Source: Calditrichaceae bacterium
Lineage (GTDB): Bacteria; Calditrichota; Calditrichia; Calditrichales; Calditrichaceae
Reading direction: 5' to 3'
DNA: 13,059 nucleotides
NCBI GenBank assembly: GCA_024763405.1
Contig: JANTFQ010000031.1
Span: forward strand, 1-13,059
In this document: positions 6,202 through 13,059 of the stretch, one piece after another
How positions within the stretch are numbered: the stretch's first letter is position 1
Layout of the letters: the number at the start of each line of letters is the position of its first letter
Made by a program: the position numbers and the translations under genes
Notes under the pieces: generated by a model
Told to the model about the DNA's origin: nothing
What the model saw: only the letters and a program-made list of their open reading frames with translations
The model's database searches: none

Positions 6202-8646
6202 TTAACGTATCAGAATCATTTTTTTTGTGTGAACAAATTTATGCCCGATAGTTAACCTGTAAAAATAGACACCGCTTGCCATATTCCCGGCATCAAAAAC
6301 AACAAAATACTTTCCTGCCGACTGTCTCTTATTTACAAGCGTCCGTACCTCTTGTCCCAGCGTATTATAAACGGTTAGCTGAACATCGCTGAAAGCTGAC
6401 AACTGATAGCTGATAGCCGTACTCGGATTAAACGGATTTGGATAGTTTTGATTCAGCTTTAATGATTTTGGAATGTGTGGCTTTATAATGGGAACAGAAG
6501 TCGTATTATTGGGATACATCACTCTTAAATTATCAAAATAAAGCGTCCCCCGATTTAAACTATCTACCGGTCCTTCATACCCCAGTTTAATCTTTATCGC
6601 TTTTAAACGAATCGGATAATTAAATTCCGAACCCGGTTCAACAGCATAAAAATCCGCCAGTGCAACGGCATAGGTTTCAAATCCTTCGCTTGTTTTACTA
6701 AACACTCCGGTCGATGCAGAAAAGAGTTCATTATTATCATCACTGATAAGTATATCGGCAATGTGTTTTTTCTGATTCGACTTAATATCTAATTTGATAC
6801 TGTCGGGTAAACCATAAACATCTATATCCGTGTTCAGGTAAATCCAGCTGCGTGCATCGGCATTACGTACAAACTGATAATTTAAACACAGCGATCCGCT
6901 ACCGAATGTTTTCGGTGTATCCACTGCTGTAAATGTGGTTGCCTGGGCGTCATAAAATTCCCCGTCTACCTGCCAGGGATTCACTGTATCCATCGAATCC
7001 AGAATTCCCGTACCCTGCCCGATTTCGATACTCACTTCGGCTGTATCGCTGGCATCCAAATAGCGGACCACAACTTTTGCCACACCTTCCGAAAGTCCTT
7101 TAAAACGGCCTGTTTCATTGACTCTTCCAATATCCGGATTTAAGGATTCCCAGGTATATGCATTCAACGAAATTTCAGGATTAAGATTATCCTCATCGGT
7201 CGGGGTAACCTTAAACTGAATGGTTTGAAGCGTATCGCTAACAATGGACTTTGGATTTAGCTCCACACTTTTTATGGTTTTTATATACACATAGGCCGAA
7301 TCTTTTAAACCGTTATAGGTGATATAAACATAACCGCTGTCCACATGATTGGCAGCCACAAAGAGCCCTTCCGGGCTTATACTTCCCAGGGAAGAATTGA
7401 CCTCATAATGTATTTGGGAAGAGTTAATATGTATCGGATTATAGTATTCATCCCAGCCTGTTGCCTGGAACTGAATGCTGTTGTTTAAAAAGATGCGTTT
7501 ATTATCCGGTGTTACCTGAATGGCGCTGAGTGTCCCGGAAGGAGCCGAAGAAATGGCCATCAGGGCATTGGCAACGCTGCGTTCTCCGGCGACGTCTGAA
7601 GGTGAATTTTCAATATTCCCGCGTACGACCATCGTGGTCGATCCGCCGCCATCCAAATTTATAACGTGTTCGGCACCCTGGCCTTTCATAAAATCGGCTA
7701 TTTCCCGGTAGCTCATGCCACGGCTGGATGACTGCCGTCCGTCGACGGTCATTAAATACAGAACGGTGCTGTCCGCATTAAAGCCGGCAGCGGTACGGGG
7801 ATGAATATCCGTATTGCTTCCACCGATATAAATCCCGTTTTGCAGAAGCATCCTGTTCCCGCCAATAGACTGCACCAGGCGCGGAAGGGAAGGCATAAGA
7901 TTAAGTACAATTTTTAGTGTATCTCCCACAGCCACATTTTGATCCAAAAATGTTTTGCTGCTGCCATGTCCCGAAAGCACCGCCTTACCGGCAGGAATGG
8001 ACAGGTTATTAATTCCATTGGCTTCAACAACGCACCAAACTGTATCATTTACTATCCAATCGGAAATGGGGTTCACGAGTATTTCACTGCCCCATTCATT
8101 TGTCCCGGTTGCGCTTCCGTAAAATGAATTAAACAAAATCAGCTGATCGGTTCCACGCTCCTGATTAATACCACTGATTGCGGTTTGCGCAGAGCCGCTA
8201 AGCAATATTCCATTAAAACTTACCTGATGAATATCCGGTTTATCCTGATCCGAAAATGCTAAAGAATACCATTCCGAATAAGGGTTTTTTAACATCTGGC
8301 CATTTATGAGCTGGGTCGTCAGGGGCACCCCGCCACTGCCGTAAAAATCACCGTTAACCGCTCCGATAACCTGATGAGATTCATAATCACTGCGGCTGGC
8401 CATGGCACTCGTGCGTTCCTGTCCAACAATATTATTTTTCGCCTTAACTGTTTCCATTTGGTTTAGAGGATTCGTTAAATCAATTTCCAGCACATTGATT
8501 GTCCAGGGAACCGATGGTGCGATTATTTTTTTATGGATGATTCCCGGCCCTACATGCAGGGTGGAGTAATTATAAAATTTAATCTCCGCTTTAACTGTAT
8601 TTACAGCAAAGATAAACAGTAAAAAGAACAGTACGTTTCTTTTCAT
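6202..8646 (-). CDS. Secreted phosphodiester glycosidase (NAGPA-domain) protein with sorting domain, 814 aa
   Basis: A signal peptide (1-20, ending VKA) precedes a domain of the phosphodiester glycosidase family (NAGPA; about 45-368). Its hallmarks are VNGDFY (97-102), HPRTAAGF (282-289), VDGR (301-304) and the glycine-rich LDGGGSTTM (331-339). The family includes the human enzyme that removes GlcNAc from a phosphodiester; bacterial members are assumed to act on phosphoglycans or wall glycans. Two Ig-like/BIG2-type modules follow (about 372-456 and 458-542). Next is a carbohydrate-binding-like beta-sandwich (about 550-710, ending TLYFDNLRV). The C-terminal sorting domain (about 730-814) has NQNYPNPFNPSTAI and a final KKMILIR, typical of type IX cargo. 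It is probably exported and surface-bound or released. Shine-Dalgarno support is weak (AGG nine bases before ATG). It follows the GHL10 enzyme by 247 bp, and the two probably act on related glycans. A degenerate heptamer repeat lies within the sorting domain. Confidence 0.9.
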   Translation of the reverse strand: MKRNVLFFLLFIFAVNTVKAEIKFYNYSTLHVGPGIIHKKIIAPSVPWTINVLEIDLTNPLNQMETVKAKNNIVGQERTSAMASRSDYESHQVIGAVNGDFYGSGGVPLTTQLINGQMLKNPYSEWYSLAFSDQDKPDIHQVSFNGILLSGSAQTAISGINQERGTDQLILFNSFYGSATGTNEWGSEILVNPISDWIVNDTVWCVVEANGINNLSIPAGKAVLSGHGSSKTFLDQNVAVGDTLKIVLNLMPSLPRLVQSIGGNRMLLQNGIYIGGSNTDIHPRTAAGFNADSTVLYLMTVDGRQSSSRGMSYREIADFMKGQGAEHVINLDGGGSTTMVVRGNIENSPSDVAGERSVANALMAISSAPSGTLSAIQVTPDNKRIFLNNSIQFQATGWDEYYNPIHINSSQIHYEVNSSLGSISPEGLFVAANHVDSGYVYITYNGLKDSAYVYIKTIKSVELNPKSIVSDTLQTIQFKVTPTDEDNLNPEISLNAYTWESLNPDIGRVNETGRFKGLSEGVAKVVVRYLDASDTAEVSIEIGQGTGILDSMDTVNPWQVDGEFYDAQATTFTAVDTPKTFGSGSLCLNYQFVRNADARSWIYLNTDIDVYGLPDSIKLDIKSNQKKHIADILISDDNNELFSASTGVFSKTSEGFETYAVALADFYAVEPGSEFNYPIRLKAIKIKLGYEGPVDSLNRGTLYFDNLRVMYPNNTTSVPIIKPHIPKSLKLNQNYPNPFNPSTAISYQLSAFSDVQLTVYNTLGQEVRTLVNKRQSAGKYFVVFDAGNMASGVYFYRLTIGHKFVHTKKMILIR
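6388..6415 (-). repeat. Four degenerate tandem heptamers inside the sorting domain
   Basis: On the minus strand four 7-base units follow each other: TATCAGC, TATCAGT, TGTCAGC, TTTCAGC. They encode most of SYQLSAFS in the sorting domain of the NAGPA protein. The aligned region of the GHL10 protein's sorting domain has the same length but a different sequence there. The units therefore replace normal residues rather than extend the protein. Similar heptamer runs encoding YQLSA-type peptides are known as dispersed low-complexity repeats in other bacteria. Confidence 0.6.
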
Positions 8647-8738
8647 GTTAAAGTACCTGTTTTCAAAAGTGTCTGGTTAAATTATCGATAGTTGATTCAA
8701 CTCAAATTTGGGAAATTTGCATCATTTATTAGCCCCCT

Positions 8739-8784
8739 TCCCGAGAATCGGGATTTCCCCTCCTTAATCCGATTAGGGAGGGGA
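8739..8784. repeat. Intergenic double-hairpin element
   Basis: The 247-bp gap between the two glycosidase genes holds two adjacent inverted repeats. The first is TCCCGA-GAA-TCGGGA (8739-8753). The second is a 13-bp stem with one G-T wobble, starting TCCCCTCCTTAAT and with loop CCG (8756-8784). Neither is followed by a T-run on either strand, so they are not standard intrinsic terminators. The GC-rich arms in an AT-rich gap suggest a REP-like or miniature repeat. The rest of the gap holds no gene and no clear promoter; an imperfect palindrome GTTGATTCAAC lies at 8691-8701. Confidence 0.55.
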
Positions 8785-8893
8785 TTAGCATTTGGGTGTT
8801 AATCAAGTCCAATTCTGATAAGACTCAATTATCTTTGATATAGCTGAGGTGACAGTACTTGCTACAACTTTAACCGGACACCAACGACCTGTT

Positions 8894-11800
8894 TTACTTA
8901 ATGAGAACCATTCTCTTCCGCAACACGTTATGATTGCTTCTTAATTCATACACATAGGTTCCGGATGCCAGAGTGGAAGCATCAAAACGGATGTGGTAAG
9001 AACCGGCTGCCAGCGATCGGTTGACAAGCGTCCTCACTTTTTGGCCCAGTAAATTATACACGGTAAGCTGCACTTTCCCGGTCTGGTTCAGTGAAAATGC
9101 AATCTCTGTCTTCGGGTTAAACGGATTGGGATAATTCTGCTCAAGTGCAAATTCCGTCGGCTGTATTCGTGTATCGTTAATTCCGGTAATATAGGGCGTC
9201 TTTTTAACCACCCGCAGATTGCTAAAATAAACATCACCCGTCATTTCTGCCCCGTCTGGATGGGTCAACTGGTAACTGTCAATCGTGTAATTTTTCCCGT
9301 CCATAATTTCATTGCCCAGCCAGGTACCAACCGTTGACGGATCGCTCAGTTTCCATTCCAGCAGCTTCCAGCCAATCCAGTCTATGGTAATCCATTTGGA
9401 TACTTCCAGCGGATAGCCCTGTCCTTCTTTTTCGGACAGTGAAAAACGAAACTGGTTGCCGCTGCCATCGCCATACAGGTAAACCTGCAACGTATAGCTG
9501 GTATCAAAGGTTACGCTACGCGGCGAACCGGCACAATACTCCCTTAATAAAAAGGTGCTCTCGTCCGCATCCCATTCGTATTGCAGATGACCGGAATATT
9601 TTTTATAGGGTTTGGCCGTTGACGGCAAATAATAACTATTTGTATAGGTAAATTTTGTATTCCCGCCAATTGTTCCCATTGTCGAACCGCTTCCTTCCGG
9701 ATCCCACCAGTTACTGGCATCCGAGTACATTTCGTCGATAATGGATTCATCGGAATACAGGTGCGGTTCCGTGCGAAGCACCTCATTTATATCTGCGGCC
9801 AGTTCATTACCGGCAGTATCACGAATGGCCTGTCCTAACATGACCGAATAATTTACAAAGGAGCCAAAGGGTTCTTCGGACTGAATGGATAAAATCGACT
9901 GGTGGTCGAAAGTATTCAGGGTATATTTGGACGGAACCTCGTTAGCGCCCCGAAATATTTTTACACTTTCCGAAGAGACCGAATTTGCATCGATCAGTTC
10001 ATTAAAACCAAAAGTAATAACACCCCTGGTGTCTACATTCTTGGTTGTATCCGTTAAACGCAGATTACTAAAGCTGATTTCGGGACTGCGATTGTCCTCG
10101 GCATAAGTATGAAAATGATACACAAAAGGTTCACTTGAACCGCCGTCCGCGTTGCCGTCTAATTTTTTGCCGTTAACATCTTCCACATCCGCATTAATGG
10201 TAAGAATGTATTCGGTATCAAAAAGAAGACTGCCCGTAAAAGAGAGCGTTAAACTTTTATTTTTATCAGACCAGGTTTGCTTTTCAATTTCTATCCCGTT
10301 ATTTACAGCAACGTTGTTTTCAAATGAAGCGGGATTCATTGTTTTGGAAAAATGAATAGAGAGGTCATCAAAGAGTCCCAAAGAATCACCGGCCGCAGGA
10401 AAGGTAGCGGCAACAATTGGGGCGAAGGAAGGCAGACTATCGCCAATCTGAATATTGGAAACCACTGATTCATTCCAGAAACGGTTTAAAGTAGTCGCAA
10501 AATAGGAATAACGTCCATTAAAATCTTGAAAGCCGTCAAAGGTTTCGGATACCGAAAAAGGTGAACTGCCGAATTTAATTTCGATTATTTCATCTTTCGA
10601 AACATCCGCCGATTCATCCTGCGAACGGTAAACGGCAAACCATTGGTCGCTGCTTAATCCCGCCGGTGGTGTAATATCCAGCTGATAATGAAAAGAATCT
10701 ATCTTGCTTAACGCGATGGAAGGGCTTTCCGGAATGGCACTGCTTAAAAACGCTGCGGCACGAATTTTGGTTTTATTCGTAAAAAAGAGCTCCTTCGCTT
10801 CTTCCCAGTATACATTTGCGGCCCAGTCGCCGTAGCTGAAAAACTGAAAACCGTCTACCCAGGGTACGGTTCGCGAACGGTCTACAATCTCTTTATGATT
10901 ATCCCATTTATTCTGATCATCAAGAATATAGGAACCCGGTCCAACCGAATACAAGCGGCCGGCACTGATGCCCTTCTGAATATAGTATCCCCAGCTCTGC
11001 TCCCCATCTGCGGTAAGCATACCGTAAAAACCGTCTCCTGTTGTCCAATGGTAGTGCATGGGTGTAAGCTGGTCTACATAGCCTTCATTAAACCAGAGAG
11101 CAGCATCCTGAAAAACAGAACCGTACCCCTGCCACGAACTCCAGCGGTATTTGCCCAAGGCTGCCGGTGACAGACGTACCCAGGGTTTTACAGCCTGAAC
11201 AGAATCGTGCAGAGTACGCACAAATTCGGTAACGCTCCAGCGCCACCATTCCTCCCAGGAAGAAAAACCAGTGGGAATACCGGAATTATAAGGATGATTT
11301 ACATCATATAAATATCTTCCGGATGTTGTTTTTTCCAATGCCTGAATCTGCTCTTCCGAAAAGAAACCGTCCAATTGCTGCTCTTTTTCAGTCAGCCCGG
11401 AAGCCGCCCCGTTTTTAGATGAGCTGCTGTATTCATTCCAGCGAACATAATCCAGATGCAGGCCGTCAATATCATAGTTTCTTACAACTTCCATGGCAAC
11501 GTTAATGGTATAATCTCGAACGGCTTTCAATCCCGGAGAGAGCGCCCGAGAAGATTCCATGGGATTTCCATCATTATCACGGCAAATCCATTCCGGATGT
11601 TCTGCCGCCGGAGTTCCTGCCGATGTATTAGACGCAGAAAAGACATTAAACCAGGCGTGGATTTCCATACCACGGGCATGGGCCTGTTCAACGGCATAGG
11701 CAAACGGATCATATCCGCCCGGATAAGGACCGTTAGAGTAGGGTCCCCAGGGTTCATAGGAAGAATTATAGTAGGCCGTTCCTCCCTGACGTACCTGCCA

Positions 11801-11992
11801 CAAAACGGCATTCATATTTGCTTTTTTATGATTATCCAGGATTTTACGAATCCGTGCTTTGCTGGTCTCCACATCATCCGAACTGCTGCTGTGATTCCAT
11901 GTAATCACCCAGGTTGCACGGAATTCTTCATTGTTTGATGCAAAAGAATTTACAGCCATAATGAGTATAAACAGACTTAAAAATTTCTTCAT
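8894..11992 (-). CDS. Secreted GHL10 (DUF187-like) glycoside hydrolase with Ig-like modules and sorting domain, 1032 aa
   Basis: A signal peptide (1-18, ending SFA) is followed by a TIM-barrel of the glycosyl-hydrolase-like 10 family (about 22-410). Its signatures are EFRATWVITW (23-32), NAVLWQVRQGG (61-71), GMEIHAWFNVF (108-118), DIDGLHLDYVRW (174-185) and the Trp-rich SWEEWWRWSV. The acidic residues around DGLHLDY are candidate catalytic positions. The family includes E. coli DigH, which cuts peptidoglycan glycan strands stripped of peptides; the substrate here is not determined. Next come a fibronectin-like segment (about 423-517) and two SbsA-type Ig-like domains (about 523-630 and 636-740). 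A carbohydrate-binding-like sandwich (about 748-930, ending VYFSNLRVV) precedes a sorting domain (948-1032; EQNYPNPFNPKTEI and a final RMVLIK). The ATG at 11992 has GAGGA about five bases upstream. It lies upstream of the NAGPA gene, with the same modular plan. Confidence 0.92.
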   Translation of the reverse strand: MKKFLSLFILIMAVNSFASNNEEFRATWVITWNHSSSSDDVETSKARIRKILDNHKKANMNAVLWQVRQGGTAYYNSSYEPWGPYSNGPYPGGYDPFAYAVEQAHARGMEIHAWFNVFSASNTSAGTPAAEHPEWICRDNDGNPMESSRALSPGLKAVRDYTINVAMEVVRNYDIDGLHLDYVRWNEYSSSSKNGAASGLTEKEQQLDGFFSEEQIQALEKTTSGRYLYDVNHPYNSGIPTGFSSWEEWWRWSVTEFVRTLHDSVQAVKPWVRLSPAALGKYRWSSWQGYGSVFQDAALWFNEGYVDQLTPMHYHWTTGDGFYGMLTADGEQSWGYYIQKGISAGRLYSVGPGSYILDDQNKWDNHKEIVDRSRTVPWVDGFQFFSYGDWAANVYWEEAKELFFTNKTKIRAAAFLSSAIPESPSIALSKIDSFHYQLDITPPAGLSSDQWFAVYRSQDESADVSKDEIIEIKFGSSPFSVSETFDGFQDFNGRYSYFATTLNRFWNESVVSNIQIGDSLPSFAPIVAATFPAAGDSLGLFDDLSIHFSKTMNPASFENNVAVNNGIEIEKQTWSDKNKSLTLSFTGSLLFDTEYILTINADVEDVNGKKLDGNADGGSSEPFVYHFHTYAEDNRSPEISFSNLRLTDTTKNVDTRGVITFGFNELIDANSVSSESVKIFRGANEVPSKYTLNTFDHQSILSIQSEEPFGSFVNYSVMLGQAIRDTAGNELAADINEVLRTEPHLYSDESIIDEMYSDASNWWDPEGSGSTMGTIGGNTKFTYTNSYYLPSTAKPYKKYSGHLQYEWDADESTFLLREYCAGSPRSVTFDTSYTLQVYLYGDGSGNQFRFSLSEKEGQGYPLEVSKWITIDWIGWKLLEWKLSDPSTVGTWLGNEIMDGKNYTIDSYQLTHPDGAEMTGDVYFSNLRVVKKTPYITGINDTRIQPTEFALEQNYPNPFNPKTEIAFSLNQTGKVQLTVYNLLGQKVRTLVNRSLAAGSYHIRFDASTLASGTYVYELRSNHNVLRKRMVLIK

Positions 11993-12029
11993 TTGTATCC
12001 TCTTTAAATTAATTTATCTCTGCCTTTTT

Positions 12030-12062
12030 ATAGCAACCGCTATTGCCATAAAGAGAGAGAGA
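12030..12062. promoter_or_regulatory. Small inverted repeat and CT dinucleotide run upstream of the GHL10 gene
   Basis: The 115 bp between the propeller gene's terminator and the GHL10 start contain ATAGC-AACC-GCTAT (12030-12043) and a minus-strand TCTCTCTCTCT run (12052-12062). A poor promoter (TTGTCT, 18 bp, TTTATG) can be drawn with the CT run inside the spacer. The promoter assignment is weak. Confidence 0.3.
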
Positions 12063-12107
12063 TTTCTTTGAGACAATCGTTCCGGGGAAACAAACCCTTT
12101 ATTTATT

Positions 12108-12137
12108 AAAAAACCGCCAGCTTTTTGCAGCTGACGG
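12108..12137 (-). terminator. Intrinsic terminator after the beta-propeller gene
   Basis: On the minus strand CCGTCAGCT - GCAAAA - AGCTGGCGG forms a 9-bp stem (one G-U) with a 6-nt loop, followed directly by six U residues (A-run at 12108-12113). It begins about 31 bp past the TAG stop at 12169. The opposite strand has no U-run after the stem. It separates the propeller gene from the GHL10 gene, which therefore needs its own promoter. Confidence 0.88.
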
Positions 12138-12168
12138 CTTTAAGGATAGTTCTAACTGTTTATCTCAA

Positions 12169-13059
12169 CTATTTGAGCAGCATCATTCTTCCGGTTCTTA
12201 CTTTTGTATCAACGGTTAATTTATAGTAATAAGTTCCCGAAGCCAGGTTACTGCCGTCAAATGTGTAGAAATGTTCACCCGGCTGCATTTCCTGATCAAT
12301 TGCAAACAGAATCTGGCGTCCCAGACTGTCATAAATTCTCAGGCGTACATTTGCTTTTTTCGCCAGAGTAAACGGAATGCGGGTTGTCGGGTTAAACGGA
12401 TTGGGATAGTTCTGTCCCAGATACAGATCATTTGGAACAGCCGGTTTATTATCATGAATACCGACTTTTTCTTCGTAATGGAATTGTTTAATGGAATAGC
12501 TGTAAAAATCGGCGATATACATGGTCATTCCGTCTTTACTGAAAGCGGCATCACGAGGACATCTTACAAATCCTGGTTGAGAATAACCGTATACGGTTGT
12601 GTCGGCTGCCGTCGGTGAACGGAAACTGTAATCATCAACCAGTGCAAAATCCTGATCCGGATCATAGGCCCACATAATATACTGGTCTGTGCTTGAGTAT
12701 TCCTGACGTCCTACCCATAATAAGCCGGCCGGATCCCAGAGCGCCATGGTAGAAGGCAGACTTTTTTCGGTTGAATCGGCAGTAAAAAAAGTAGTGGCCA
12801 GTGTATCGATTAAGGCATACGTACCATCCACACCGTCTTTATTATAGTAATGATGTACGCCGCCGTTCTGAGACGGAATAAAGACATGCTGACCATTCGG
12901 CGAGCAGGCGATTCCGCGGGAAACGCCGGGGGCTGTTGCCGGGATGGTATTATAAAGTGTCATATCACTACCATCGAGGATCACAACATCACCGCCAAAT
13001 AAGCTGATATTATAAATATAACCATCGGCATCTACATCCGGACGAGCAGTTCTCCAGGT
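12169..13059 (-). CDS. C-terminal part of a secreted beta-propeller-like protein with sorting domain (5' end outside window)
   Basis: The reading frame stays open to the right edge. The 25 codons before the internal GTG at 12984 read into the same protein (ending ...YNISLFGGDVV), so that GTG is not the start and 296 residues of a longer protein are visible. The visible N-terminal two-thirds has repeats typical of beta-propellers (WD40/YncE/SMP-30-like): GIACSPNGQHVFIPS, a segment around ALWDPAGLLWVGR, and AAFSKDGMTMYIADF. The last 85 or so residues are a sorting domain with QNYPNPFNPTTRIPF and a terminal GRMMLLK, so it is likely exported by a type IX-like route and sits at or outside the outer membrane. 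The ligand or enzymatic activity cannot be told; such propellers are often just binding scaffolds. A strong terminator follows the stop codon. Confidence 0.88.
   Translation of the reverse strand, partial: TWRTARPDVDADGYIYNISLFGGDVVILDGSDMTLYNTIPATAPGVSRGIACSPNGQHVFIPSQNGGVHHYYNKDGVDGTYALIDTLATTFFTADSTEKSLPSTMALWDPAGLLWVGRQEYSSTDQYIMWAYDPDQDFALVDDYSFRSPTAADTTVYGYSQPGFVRCPRDAAFSKDGMTMYIADFYSYSIKQFHYEEKVGIHDNKPAVPNDLYLGQNYPNPFNPTTRIPFTLAKKANVRLRIYDSLGRQILFAIDQEMQPGEHFYTFDGSNLASGTYYYKLTVDTKVRTGRMMLLK

Noticed and set aside
8800..8893. A short open frame on the minus strand after the GHL10 stop (about 30 codons, ending near 8810)
   Set aside because: It has no start codon or ribosome binding site of its own and merely runs out of the end of the GHL10 gene in another frame.
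11456..11938. A 160-codon plus-strand open frame, and the 119-codon one at 2542-2901
   Set aside because: Both lie opposite well-supported genes, have no recognisable domain or ribosome binding site, and have atypical composition (rich in Cys, Arg, Ile, His). They are antisense shadows.
12169..12984. A complete 271-aa gene starting at the GTG at 12984
   Set aside because: The frame is open for 25 more codons to the window edge with matching propeller-like sequence, and no ribosome binding site precedes the GTG. It is a partial gene.

Overview
The window reads as part of a chromosome from an FCB-group bacterium, most like Calditrichota or related lineages such as Ignavibacteria, Marinimicrobia or KSB1. 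Three signs support this. Three proteins end in the NYPNPFNP-type C-terminal sorting domain used with type IX secretion or surface anchoring. There is a TPR-containing NarX/DesK-like histidine kinase. Several envelope proteins carry signal peptides or lipoboxes. The exact phylum is an inference. All eight genes lie on the minus strand, so transcription runs from high to low coordinates. I see no RNA genes, insertion sequences, CRISPR arrays or origins. No gene-free stretch exceeds about 250 bases.

Right part (about 6.2-13.06 kb): three large secreted proteins. A beta-propeller-like protein runs off the right edge and ends at a good intrinsic terminator. Next is a 1032-residue GHL10-type (DUF187-like) glycoside hydrolase, then an 814-residue phosphodiester glycosidase (NAGPA-domain) protein. 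The two enzymes share a layout: catalytic domain, Ig-like modules, a carbohydrate-binding-like beta-sandwich, and a sorting domain. They look like a pair of extracellular glycan-processing enzymes. Between them lies a compact double-hairpin intergenic element.

Left part (about 0-6.1 kb): a signalling module. A histidine kinase with predicted periplasmic TPRs is followed by a NarL/LuxR-type response regulator, then two lipoproteins and a small outer-membrane beta-barrel protein. The response regulator and both lipoproteins are each preceded by a near-identical 18-bp inverted repeat, consensus ATACGGCA-NN-TGCCGTAT. This is a 7-2-7 heptamer arrangement like that of NarL-family sites. In all three cases the repeat abuts a -35 hexamer (TTGAAA or TTGATT), followed by exactly 17 bp and an AT-rich -10 hexamer (TATATA or TAAATA). 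This is the most interesting signal in the window. It suggests a small self-contained regulon in which the response regulator activates its own gene and two lipoproteins of unknown function, possibly with the beta-barrel protein by read-through. The stimulus and the job of the lipoproteins cannot be read from the sequence.
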